Positions 54,501 to 62,128 of a stretch of DNA of 64,000 nucleotides are shown here, piece by piece (the first letter of the stretch is position 1; every line of letters begins with the position of its first letter). Made by a program: the position numbers and the translations under genes. Below the pieces are notes generated by a model, which saw only the letters and a program-made list of their open reading frames with translations, did not search any database and was not told where the DNA came from. The stretch lies in assembly GCA_019752045.1 (NCBI GenBank), contig JAIEMP010000004.1:248001-312000 (forward strand), given 5' to 3'. The DNA is from Chitinophagaceae bacterium. GTDB taxonomy: Bacteria; Bacteroidota; Bacteroidia; Chitinophagales; Chitinophagaceae.

Positions 54501-54975
54501 TCTGAATGATTATTACGAAGCAGATACCGACAGCTATCAAAAAGGATCGGTGCGTTTTCAACTGCCTGAAATAAGCGAGGGTGTACATTTCTTAACCGTT
54601 AAAGCATGGGATGTACATAATAACAGCAGTGAATATATACTGGAGTTTAGAGTAGTGAAAGATGCAGAACTTAAAATTGAACGGGTGTATAATTATCCCA
54701 ATCCGTTTACTACCAAAACAACTTTTATGTTTGAGCATAACCGGCCGGGAGATCAGTTACAGGTTATGATTCGTGTTTTTTCGGTTTCAGGTAAAGTAGT
54801 TAAATCAATCAACCGAACAATAAATGATAACGGAAACCGTTCTTTTGAAATTGAATGGGACGGACGTGATGATTACGGACAGAAAATTGGCAGAGGCGTT
54901 TATATTTATCAGTTAGAAGTAAAAGATTCTAACGGAAAAAAACAATCCGCCATTCAAAAATTAGTGCTGTTGTAA
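51565..54975 (+). CDS. porU: T9SS C-terminal signal peptidase (sortase) PorU
   Basis: 1136 residues from the ATG at 51565, with signal peptide MRYTLLLICCCFSFFGTAQ. The C25 (gingipain-like) cysteine peptidase region has its His in NYSGHGGF (His645) and catalytic Cys in TATCDFAPY (Cys679). Earlier motifs include PTAIRDFVKMYY and YLLLMGDASYD; a C-terminal domain with FlgD-like Ig (YNYPNPFTTKTTF... WDGRDDYGQKIGRGVYIYQL) closes it. PorU cuts off T9SS sorting domains and attaches cargo to surface lipopolysaccharide. porV follows after 50 bases in the same operon. It would process the nine cargo proteins in this window. Confidence 0.96.
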   Translation: MRYTLLLICCCFSFFGTAQRSYRSNSVLSTGSWYKISVKKTGVYKVDAAFLQTLGISTSNLSSNSIRFFGNGGQILPEANNVQRADDLVENAVMMFDGSDGIFSGSDYFLFYANGPHTWTKDSLNKTFHHKKNLYANESYFFISIEGTGLRIQTKASTPNPNQTVTAFRDRYFYELDSLNFLKSGKEWFGEEFSNIPGRSLTKVFTVNFPNLITGTPVQLLSNVAARSNGAPSSFTISVNNNTAATHIVPAVGTGTYDPVAFPHQLQAMFSSAQSTINLQYNYQPGSVNAQGWLNWFELFPVRQLSMSGADQLLFSDWNSVGSGNIAEFRLQSAAANTMVWDVTNPLQPINITGEQVASERRFSNTAERLREYVAFNNQGFPVPDPGGRVVNQNLHNSAPVNYLIITHSSLLSEAQRLATWHRQNQGLSVAVVTTEQVYHEFSSGTPDPTAIRDFVKMYYDKAGNDTSRRPRYLLLMGDASYDYQNRISANTNLVPCYESQASLDPLSTYTSDDFFGLLDDADDINQQFPVSLLDIGVGRIPAKNAKEAAAVVDKIIRYHARESFGPWRNDVTLVADDEDNNIHLDDAELHAQVIQQNKTFNLSKIYLDAYRQQSGSGGSRYPEVNQAINSKIFAGTLIWNYSGHGGFRRLAGEAILDQDMVNSWSNSNRLPLFITATCDFAPYDNPSVNSIGENILLRERTGAIALMTTTRVVFAFSNRIINNNYFQLALTQQSNGLFPSLGEATKQAKNFTYLNFGDVINNRKFTLLGDPAVRLAYPVLKVKTTAINNQPAGTDTLKALDLCTIKGEVTDASGNRLTQFYGNVYPVIFDKVQQVKTLGNDAGSVVVNFNQQQNIIFKGKAKVNNGEFSFTFVVPKDINYQFGNGKISYYAEDGTKDGNGAETNIVIGGAGNNPANDQTGPVIKAYLHNEKFVNGGITNETPVLLLKLFDSSGINTVGTGIGHDLIATLDGDNSRFFILNDYYEADTDSYQKGSVRFQLPEISEGVHFLTVKAWDVHNNSSEYILEFRVVKDAELKIERVYNYPNPFTTKTTFMFEHNRPGDQLQVMIRVFSVSGKVVKSINRTINDNGNRSFEIEWDGRDDYGQKIGRGVYIYQLEVKDSNGKKQSAIQKLVLL

Positions 54976-55025
54976 AACCAAAACTTTTCTTTAAATCTTG
55001 CTATTTGTAAAATTCTTCTATTTTT

Positions 55026-56213
55026 ATGGCTCAAACCTTAACTCAGATGAGAAAAATTGCTGCACAGTTCATGTGCCTGTTCCTGCTTGTAGTTTCACTT
55101 AAAACAGTTGCCCAGGATTCTATTAACGTTGTTACAACGGCCGTTCCTATGTTGCGTATATCTGCTGATGCACGTGCAGGCGGTATGGGAGATCTTGGTA
55201 TTGCAACTTCCCCCGATGCCAATGCTTCATTCTGGAATCAGGCTAAAATTCCGTTTGCTTCACAAAAATCTGCTATCTCTTTAACGTATACACCATGGTT
55301 AAAAGATCTTGGATTAGATGATGTGTTTATTTTCACCGGTGCAGGATATTATCAGATCAATGAAGATCAGGCAGTGTCCGGTTCTTTACGCTATTTTAAT
55401 TTAGGAAGTATTCAGTTTACCGATTTTGCAGGGAACGATCTGCAACGGTTTAATCCACGTGAATTTGCAATTGATGCAGGTTACAGCCGCAGACTGAGCG
55501 ATAAAATAGGTGTGGGTATCGCTCTTCGGTATATTTATTCAAACCTCGCCAACGGTACAACTCCGGGCGGTGTTACCTACAAACCAGGTACAGCTGTTGC
55601 AGGAGATGTGTCGTTCTATTATAATGGTATCAATGAAGAAGGCAATGGTTTTACTGCCGGCGCAGTAATGAGCAACCTTGGCAGTAAAATATCTTATACC
55701 AATGATGCACGTGGTAAAGATTATATTCCTGCCAACCTTGGTATTGGTGGCGTATATCACAAAACAATTGATGAAACCAATAAAATCAGTTTTGGTATTG
55801 ATGTAAATAAATTACTGGTACCTACTCCTCCCACATCACGCACGCCCGAAGATTTGGATGCTTACCGTAACAAAAGTGTTGTAGGCAGCTGGTTCTCTTC
55901 GTTTGGAGATGCACCCGGTGGTGGCAGTGAAGAACTGAAAGAATTTCAAATTTCAACCGGTGCAGAATACAGTTACAATGAATTGTTCTTTGCACGTGCC
56001 GGATATTTTTACGAAGCAAAAACAAAAGGGAACCGTCGCTTTTTCAGTGTTGGTGTGGGTGTTAAATACAACCGTCTTGGGTTTAACTTTTCTTACCTGG
56101 TACCAACCGGTCAGGGAATTAACCGTAATCCTTTAAGCAATACAACCCGTTTCAGTTTGTTGTTTGATCTTGGCGGAGGAGGTGACGAAGAAACCACCAC
56201 CACCACGAATTAA
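55026..56213 (+). CDS. porV: T9SS outer-membrane shuttle protein PorV
   Basis: 395 residues with signal peptide in MAQTLTQMRKIAAQFMCLFLLVVSL (start at 55026; MRK at 55047 also possible). The mature protein is a FadL/OmpP1-like barrel; SADARAGGMGDLGIATSPDA is the PorV/PorP signature segment. PorV (LptO) receives cargo from the Sov translocon and passes it to PorU. Located directly behind porU as in other members of the phylum, it is closed by a terminator at 56237-56268. Confidence 0.95.
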   Translation: MAQTLTQMRKIAAQFMCLFLLVVSLKTVAQDSINVVTTAVPMLRISADARAGGMGDLGIATSPDANASFWNQAKIPFASQKSAISLTYTPWLKDLGLDDVFIFTGAGYYQINEDQAVSGSLRYFNLGSIQFTDFAGNDLQRFNPREFAIDAGYSRRLSDKIGVGIALRYIYSNLANGTTPGGVTYKPGTAVAGDVSFYYNGINEEGNGFTAGAVMSNLGSKISYTNDARGKDYIPANLGIGGVYHKTIDETNKISFGIDVNKLLVPTPPTSRTPEDLDAYRNKSVVGSWFSSFGDAPGGGSEELKEFQISTGAEYSYNELFFARAGYFYEAKTKGNRRFFSVGVGVKYNRLGFNFSYLVPTGQGINRNPLSNTTRFSLLFDLGGGGDEETTTTTN

Positions 56214-56236
56214 TACAGCATATAAAAGATTTTGTC

Positions 56237-56268
56237 AAAAGCGGAGGTAGTTTACCTTCGCTTTTTTA
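56237..56268 (+). terminator. porV terminator, overlapping a possible ispF promoter
   Basis: 13-bp stem AAAAGCGGAGGTA (56237-56249) / TACCTTCGCTTTT (56253-56265) with a 3-base loop and T run. Its right arm includes TACCTTCG, one mismatch from a -7 box, 16 bases before the ispF ATG. Confidence 0.85.
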
Positions 56269-56276
56269 TTTACGGT

Positions 56277-56780
56277 ATGGCATACAGAATAGGAACAGGA
56301 GTAGATTATCATCAACTCGCCGAAGGAAGAAAATTATTTATAGGCGGTGTAGAAATACCGCATCACAAAGGAGCAGTGGGCCACAGTGATGCAGATGTGC
56401 TGCTGCATGCGGTTTGTGATGCAATGCTTGGTGCATTGGCATTGGGCGATATCGGCACCCATTTCCCTGATACATCTGCGGAGTTTAAAAATATTGACAG
56501 TAAAATATTGCTGCAGCGTTCGTTTGAAAAAATAAAAGAGAAAGGTTATCACTTAGTAAATGTTGACAGTACGCTTTGTTTGCAGGAACCCAAAATAAAA
56601 CCGTTCATCAGCAGCATGCAATCAACCATTGCAGCAATTCTTGAACTGGGGACAGATGAAGTTTCTATTAAAGCTACCACTACGGAGCAAATGGGTTTTG
56701 TAGGAAGAGAAGAAGGACTGGTTGCGTATGCCACCGTGTTACTTAAAAAAACAAAGCAGCATGACGGTTCGAATCATTAA
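56277..56780 (+). CDS. ispF: 2-C-methyl-D-erythritol 2,4-cyclodiphosphate synthase
   Basis: 167 residues from ATG 56277; earlier codons from TTG 56232 are not part of the family. The zinc-binding D-x-H appears in GVDYHQL, followed by [21 protein letters not shown] and [10 protein letters not shown]. The enzyme makes the cyclic diphosphate in the MEP isoprenoid pathway. The C-terminal block [14 protein letters not shown] is canonical. It overlaps dut by 20 bases, which implies translational coupling. Confidence 0.97.
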   Translation: MAYRIGTGVDYHQLAEGRKLFIGGVEIPHHKGAVGHSDADVLLHAVCDAMLGALALGDIGTHFPDTSAEFKNIDSKILLQRSFEKIKEKGYHLVNVDSTLCLQEPKIKPFISSMQSTIAAILELGTDEVSIKATTTEQMGFVGREEGLVAYATVLLKKTKQHDGSNH

Positions 56781-57195
56781 TCAATCCGATAATCCATTGC
56801 CGGCCTATGCAACCGAAGGTTCAAGTGGTATGGATCTGCGGGCATATTTACAGCAACCAATAGAGTTACAACCTTTAGAACGTGCACTGGTACCAACCGG
56901 TTTGTTTATAGAATTGCCTCAGGGAATGGAAGCACAGATAAGACCCCGCAGCGGATTGGCAATGAAGCAGGGTATTACCTGTTTAAATTCGCCGGGAACA
57001 ATTGATGCAGATTACCGTGGAGAAATTAAGATTATATTAATTAACCTGAGCGGAGAAATACAGTCTGTTAAGAGCGGAGACAGGATAGCGCAAATGGTGT
57101 TTCAAAAAGTAGAGCAGGTTAACTGGCAACTCTCAGTTGAGCTTGAAGATACAGCAAGAAGCAGCGGTGGGTTCGGAAGCACAGGAGTACAATAA
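56761..57195 (+). CDS. dut: dUTP diphosphatase
   Basis: 144 residues from ATG 56761 (MTVRIINQS), inside the 3' end of ispF. The five dUTPase motifs are visible: [42 protein letters not shown], and the C-terminal GGFGSTGV. It hydrolyses dUTP to dUMP, keeping uracil out of DNA and feeding thymidylate synthesis. The operon continues to the DUF4292 lipoprotein 6 bases later. Confidence 0.97.
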   Translation: MTVRIINQSDNPLPAYATEGSSGMDLRAYLQQPIELQPLERALVPTGLFIELPQGMEAQIRPRSGLAMKQGITCLNSPGTIDADYRGEIKIILINLSGEIQSVKSGDRIAQMVFQKVEQVNWQLSVELEDTARSSGGFGSTGVQ

Positions 57196-57201
57196 ATCAT
57201 T

Positions 57202-58026
57202 ATGAAGAGAATTTATTTAGCAGCCATAGTATTTGCAGGATTGTTGTTGATGACAGCCTGCCGTTCTACAAAAAAAATTCAGCAGGCCATCGTAAAAAAA
57301 GATACAGTGGCAGTTGTTGTTACTGAAGTACAGCCAACACATGCCGATACCATGCAAATGGTGAACGAAGTATTAACCAATGTGCAGCAAAAAAGAATTG
57401 AGTTCAATACCTTTTCTGCAAAAATTAAAGTGGATTACAGTAATGAAAAAGGCAGACAGCCCGATTTTGTTGCAAACATCCGCATGTTAAAAGACAGTTT
57501 AATCTGGATATCGCTGAGTAATGATATTGGCATTGAAGGGATTCGTGTATTAATCAGTAAAGACAGTATTAAAATACTCGACAAGCTGGCAAATACATAC
57601 CAGGTGCGAACCTTAAGCACCATACAGGAAGTGAGTCAGATACCATTTGAATTTGCAGATTTACAGAATCTGCTGGTGGGCAATCCTATCTTTTTTAATA
57701 AAGACAGTATTACATCTTATGCACGCACAGCAAACGGATATACCCTGCTGAGTTTTGATGTGTTGTTTAAAAATCTCATTACCATCAGCAATAATTTTAC
57801 GGTTGAAAAAAGCAAACTGGATGATAATGATCCGGCGCTGAACCGCACCTGTAATCTCGAATACACGGAGTATGAAACCAAAAACGGTGTACAGTTCTCT
57901 ACCATGCGGGAGATTGTTATTTTGCAGCAAAGCAAAGTGGATGTGAGGTTGAAGTTTAAAGATTATAAGTTTAATGAACCGTTGAGTTTTCCGTTTACAA
58001 TTCCTAAAAAATTCAAAAGACGCTGA
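57202..58026 (+). CDS. DUF4292 family lipoprotein
   Basis: 274 residues. Lipoprotein signal peptide ends in LLMTACRS (Cys at residue 20). The mature protein matches the DUF4292 pattern: TFSAKIKVDYSNEKGRQPDFVANIRMLKDSLIWISLS, followed by GIEGIRVLISKDSIKILDK. It resembles LolB/LolA-like lipid-binding folds. A role in lipoprotein handling is an inference. It follows dut by 6 bases, and EnvC-like gene follows 70 bases later behind its own promoter. Confidence 0.87.
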   Translation: MKRIYLAAIVFAGLLLMTACRSTKKIQQAIVKKDTVAVVVTEVQPTHADTMQMVNEVLTNVQQKRIEFNTFSAKIKVDYSNEKGRQPDFVANIRMLKDSLIWISLSNDIGIEGIRVLISKDSIKILDKLANTYQVRTLSTIQEVSQIPFEFADLQNLLVGNPIFFNKDSITSYARTANGYTLLSFDVLFKNLITISNNFTVEKSKLDDNDPALNRTCNLEYTEYETKNGVQFSTMREIVILQQSKVDVRLKFKDYKFNEPLSFPFTIPKKFKRR

Positions 58027-58078
58027 TCCTGCATACGTTTTAGGTATAATTGGCGTTTACCCTCTTATACCGATTCCT

Positions 58079-58086
58079 TATTTTTG
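58079..58086 (+). promoter_or_regulatory. -7 box of EnvC-like gene
   Basis: TATTTTTG matches TAnnTTTG, ten bases before the first ATG at 58097, so the leader is very short. Confidence 0.6.
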
Positions 58087-58096
58087 CACTTTCTAA

Positions 58097-59431
58097 ATGA
58101 TGCCTATGCACAAAATTTTTTTGTTTGCGGTTTGTACGATGCTTCAGTTAGCAGTGTATGCGCAGGATAAAGCAGAACTGGAACGCAGAAAAAAACAAAC
58201 ACTTCAGGAAATTGAAATGCTGAATAATCAGTACAATCAGGTTAAAAAAAACAAAAAAGAAAGCATCGGGCAGTTAACGCTTATTCAAAATAAAATACGG
58301 TTACGTAACCAGGTTATTGAAACGATTAACAAACAGGTGCGTTCCATTGATGGCGACATCAATACATCATACCGTGAAATGCGCCGTCTTCAAAAAGATC
58401 TGGATACATTAAAAATGAAGTATGCTCACAATGTAGTGTATGCATACAAAAACAGGAGCAGTTACGATTTTCTCAACTTCTTATTTTCAGCAACAGATTT
58501 TAACGATGCCATCAGACGTATTGCTTACATGAAAGCATACCGCAGTTACCGCTCTCAGCAACTGGAAGCAATCAATCAAAAAGAAGTATTGTACAAACAA
58601 AAAATTACAGAGCTAACCAATAACAGAAAAGAAAAACGAAGTGTGCTCGAAGGACAAAGTAAAGAAATGGGTGAGCTGGTAAAAGATAAACAGGAGCAGG
58701 ATGCGGTAGTAACAAAGTTGAAAAAACGAGAAAAAGAAATTAACGGAAGTATAGCGGCTAAACGTAAACAGGCTCAATCGCTGCAGGCATCTATTACCAC
58801 TATCATTAACCGTGAAATGGCTGCTGCTAAAAAGGAAGCCGATGCAAAAGCAAAAGCCGAACGTCTGGAACGTGAACGGAAAGAAAAAGAAGCAGCAACA
58901 GTAAAAACAAATACACCTGTAACCACTTCGCCGGCTACAACAAAAACGAATCCCATTATAAAAAAAGAGGAGCCTAAAAAAACTGAAAGCTATCTTGAAT
59001 ACAACAAAGAAGATCTGGCGCTGGGAAATAGTTTTGAAAGCAGCAAAGGACGTTTGCCTTTCCCTGTAGATAATGGCTATGTGTCAGGAAACTTTGGAAA
59101 AAACACCGTACCCGGTACAACGATCATTTTTGTACAGGACTTTATTACTATCTCATCGCCTGCAGGCACATCGGTAAAAGCATGTTTTGAAGGAGAAGTG
59201 GTGAGTGTGTTTGATGTGGGAGGAATGAGTGCTGTAATGATTAAGCACGGAAAATATTTTACTACCTACAGTAATCTTTCATCTGTTAATGTAAACAAAG
59301 GGCAAACCGTTAAAACGAATCAGGTAATAGGGCGTGTTGGTACCAACCTCGATGGTGATGGTGAACTGAATTTTATTCTTGCACGTGAAAATCAAATGAT
59401 CAATCCTTCATCATGGCTTCGCAGCCGTTGA
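58097..59431 (+). CDS. EnvC-like murein hydrolase activator (degenerate M23 domain)
   Basis: 444 residues. Signal peptide MMPMHKIFLFAVCTMLQLAVYAQ (start ATG 58097; 58106 also possible), then a long coiled coil (about 25-255) full of Lys/Glu/Gln, a low-complexity linker of Thr/Lys/Pro, and a C-terminal M23-like beta domain (about 310-444). The M23 zinc ligands are missing: the expected GxxHxGxD is TTIIFVQDFI, and the usual HxHFE block reads GELNFILAR. Such proteins activate amidases during cell division rather than cut themselves. The 3' end overlaps bshA by 21 bases on the other strand. Confidence 0.9.
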   Translation: MMPMHKIFLFAVCTMLQLAVYAQDKAELERRKKQTLQEIEMLNNQYNQVKKNKKESIGQLTLIQNKIRLRNQVIETINKQVRSIDGDINTSYREMRRLQKDLDTLKMKYAHNVVYAYKNRSSYDFLNFLFSATDFNDAIRRIAYMKAYRSYRSQQLEAINQKEVLYKQKITELTNNRKEKRSVLEGQSKEMGELVKDKQEQDAVVTKLKKREKEINGSIAAKRKQAQSLQASITTIINREMAAAKKEADAKAKAERLERERKEKEAATVKTNTPVTTSPATTKTNPIIKKEEPKKTESYLEYNKEDLALGNSFESSKGRLPFPVDNGYVSGNFGKNTVPGTTIIFVQDFITISSPAGTSVKACFEGEVVSVFDVGGMSAVMIKHGKYFTTYSNLSSVNVNKGQTVKTNQVIGRVGTNLDGDGELNFILARENQMINPSSWLRSR

Positions 59432-60553
59432 TGCAGGAACAAAACGTTCATACAATTCTTCATACAAAGGAATGATGTGATGAATGTCGAACTTCATGGC
59501 TTGTTTCTTTGCATTTTTTTTCAGGATGTTGAGTTGATCTTCATCTTTCAGCAAATCTGTTCCAAGTTTTGATAAGGTTGCAATATCGCCCACGGCTGCC
59601 ATGTATCCGGTTTCGCCATGTATGTTTATTTCGGGAAGACCACCTGCATTGGTAGATAATACCGGAACACCTGCAGCCATTGCTTCCAGCGCTGAGAGTC
59701 CAAAGCTTTCATATTCTGAAGTAAGAATAAACAAATCTGAAATAGCAAGAATCTCTTCCATTTCCTGTTGCTTACCAAGGAAACGAACATCGTCACAAAT
59801 ATTCAGCTCACGGCAAAGTGCTTCTGCATCGGGTCTGTCGGGCCCATCACCCACCATTAATAATTTAGACGGTACTTCTTTTGCAATATTGGCAAAGATG
59901 TGAATGATATCATTCACCCGTTTTACTTTTCTGAAATTGGATGCATGTGTAATGATGCGTTCGTTATTTGGTGCCAGTACTTTTTTAAATGCATCCAGTG
60001 GTTTTTTATCAAACCGTTTTACATCTATAAAATTATAAATGACTTCAATTTCTTTTTCTATCGCAAAAGAATGATAGGTTTCGTCACGCAGGTTTTTTGA
60101 TACGGCTGTAATAGCATCGCTTTCATTAATGGAAAAGGTAACAACCGGTTCAAAGGTTTTGTCTTTACCAACCAGTGTTATATCGGTGCCGTGTAAAGTG
60201 GTGATAACAGGAATATCTTTGCCTTTCTTTTTTAAAATCTGTTTGGCCATATAAGCAGCCGATGCATGTGGAATGGCATAGTGTACATGCAGCAGATCCA
60301 GATCATTGTTGAGCACCACATCAACCATGGTACTTGCCAATGTGGTTTCATAAGGCGGATAATCAAACAACGGATAATGCGGCACCCGTACTTCGTGATA
60401 ATAAATATTTGTAAAAAAACCGCTTAGCCTTACCGGTTGCTGATAAGTTATAAAATGAACGAGGTGGCCCTTTTCTGCTAATGCTTTTCCCAGTTCCGTA
60501 GCCAGTACACCGCTGCCGCCAAAAGTGGGGTAGCAAACAATTCCAATTTTCAT
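59411..60553 (-). CDS. bshA: N-acetyl-alpha-D-glucosaminyl L-malate synthase (bacillithiol)
   Basis: 380 residues from ATG 60553 (MKIGIVCYPTFGGSGVLATE). A GT4 glycosyltransferase with BshA-specific blocks: HVHYAIPHASAAYMAKQIL, TTLHGTDITLVG, and the C-terminal nucleotide site LTSEYESFGLSALEAMAAGVP. It joins GlcNAc to L-malate, the first step to bacillithiol, a low-molecular-weight thiol widespread in Bacteroidota. It converges on the EnvC-like gene with 21 overlapping bases. Confidence 0.95.
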   Translation of the reverse strand: MKIGIVCYPTFGGSGVLATELGKALAEKGHLVHFITYQQPVRLSGFFTNIYYHEVRVPHYPLFDYPPYETTLASTMVDVVLNNDLDLLHVHYAIPHASAAYMAKQILKKKGKDIPVITTLHGTDITLVGKDKTFEPVVTFSINESDAITAVSKNLRDETYHSFAIEKEIEVIYNFIDVKRFDKKPLDAFKKVLAPNNERIITHASNFRKVKRVNDIIHIFANIAKEVPSKLLMVGDGPDRPDAEALCRELNICDDVRFLGKQQEMEEILAISDLFILTSEYESFGLSALEAMAAGVPVLSTNAGGLPEINIHGETGYMAAVGDIATLSKLGTDLLKDEDQLNILKKNAKKQAMKFDIHHIIPLYEELYERFVPASTAAKP

Positions 60554-60709
60554 ATAGCTAAAATGTAAAACGAAGTTACAGATTTCAAAACACAACTATT
60601 TTTCAGGGCTTGCCGTTTGTACCATTTCAGTACTCTCCGGCTAATATCTTTTTGTGCGTTAACATAGTTGTTTTATTTTCATTTTATTCAATTAACAGAA
60701 TAACAACAT

Positions 60710-62086
60710 ATGCGTACAATTTGTTTATTCATTGCAATGATTGCAACAGCAGCTGCAGCAAATGCACAGCAAACTTCCGATTCAATTGTATTTAAACGGA
60801 TAGCCGATGATATTTTTATAAACAGTAAAGCGTATGAAAATCTGCGCTTCCTGTGTAAACAGGTGGGTCCACGGCTAAGCGGCTCGCCACAGGCAGAGAA
60901 GTCGGTAAAAGAAACGGCCCGTATGATGAAAGAGTTGGGTGCCGATACTGTTTATCTGCAGGAGTGTATGGTGCCGCATTGGGTGCGTGGTGCAAAAGAA
61001 AATGCATTGTTGGTTGATGAGAAGGGTACTTCATTTGCATTGAATGTTTGTGCATTGGGAAACAGTGTGGGCACAGGAAAAAAAGGAATTAAAGCCGAAG
61101 TGATTGAAGTGCGTTCGTTTAAAGAACTGGAACAACTGGGAGAGAAAGGAGTAAAAGGAAAAATTGTGTTTTATAATTTTCCCATGAATCCAACCAATGT
61201 AGAAACCTTCCGTTCCTATGGTGAAGCCGGACAGTTTCGTGGCCGTGGTCCATCTATGGCATCGAAGTACGGAGCAATCGGCGTAATGGTTCGTTCACTG
61301 GCAAGTAATATTGATGATTTTCCGCACACAGGGGCAACAACCTATATTGATTCGTTTCCAAAAATTCCGGCCATTGCTGTTTCAACAAGACATGCAGAAT
61401 ATGTAAGCAGTGAACTCAAAAAGAAAAAAGGCATGCAGTTGTATTTCCGCACCGAATGTGAAATGCTGCCCGATGTAAAAAGTTATAATGTAATTGGAGA
61501 AATAAGAGGAACTGAATTTCCCAATGAGGTCATTACCGTTGGTGGTCATCTCGATTCATGGGATCTTGCAGAAGGTGCACATGATGATGGTACCGGTTGT
61601 GTGCAAAGCATGGAGATCATCCGTGTATACAAACAGCTTGGTATAAAACCCAAGCGTACCATTCGTGTGGTGATGTTTATGAACGAAGAAAATGGTTTAC
61701 GTGGTGGCAGAAAATATGGAGAGGTGGCAGCAGCAGATAAAACAAACAAATACATTTTTGCATTGGAAAGTGATGCCGGCGGATTCACACCCAGAGCTTT
61801 TGGATTTACGGCCAAACCGGAAGTGCTTAGTAAACTCCGTAACTGGGTGCCGTTGTTTAAACCATATGCTGTGTATGAATTCAGCGATGGTGGCGGAGGA
61901 GCGGATATTGGTCCGTTGCGTCCGTTAGGAACGGTGCTCAGCGGACTTCGTCCCGATTCGCAACGCTACTTTGATCATCATCATGCAGCCAATGATGTAT
62001 TTGAAATGGTGAACAAACGTGAACTGGAATTAGGCGCTATCAATATGGTGTTGCTTTTATACGTTGTTGATCAATACGGATTATAA
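60710..62086 (+). CDS. Secreted M28 family zinc peptidase
   Basis: 458 residues with signal peptide MRTICLFIAMIATAAAANAQ. The binuclear zinc site is visible: His and Asp in VGGHLDSWD, Asp in GAHDDGTGC, Glu-Glu in MNEENGLRGG, Asp in ESDAGG, and His in HHHAANDVFE. This is close to glutamate carboxypeptidase/aminopeptidase Q-type (PA domain insert near IKAEVIEVRSFKEL...). It trims peptides in the periplasm or outside. It stands alone, with bshA divergent and an ATP-grasp gene convergent. Confidence 0.93.
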   Translation: MRTICLFIAMIATAAAANAQQTSDSIVFKRIADDIFINSKAYENLRFLCKQVGPRLSGSPQAEKSVKETARMMKELGADTVYLQECMVPHWVRGAKENALLVDEKGTSFALNVCALGNSVGTGKKGIKAEVIEVRSFKELEQLGEKGVKGKIVFYNFPMNPTNVETFRSYGEAGQFRGRGPSMASKYGAIGVMVRSLASNIDDFPHTGATTYIDSFPKIPAIAVSTRHAEYVSSELKKKKGMQLYFRTECEMLPDVKSYNVIGEIRGTEFPNEVITVGGHLDSWDLAEGAHDDGTGCVQSMEIIRVYKQLGIKPKRTIRVVMFMNEENGLRGGRKYGEVAAADKTNKYIFALESDAGGFTPRAFGFTAKPEVLSKLRNWVPLFKPYAVYEFSDGGGGADIGPLRPLGTVLSGLRPDSQRYFDHHHAANDVFEMVNKRELELGAINMVLLLYVVDQYGL

Positions 62087-62093
62087 ATCAACA

Positions 62094-62128
62094 ATGAATG
62101 TGAATGAGGGCAGCTCATTCACATTCAT
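62094..62128. terminator. Hairpin between M28 peptidase and ATP-grasp gene
   Basis: Perfect 15-bp stem ATGAATGTGAATGAG (62094-62108) / CTCATTCACATTCAT (62114-62128), loop GGCAG; the right arm spans the stop codon and final codons of the minus-strand gene. No T run follows. Confidence 0.75.
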
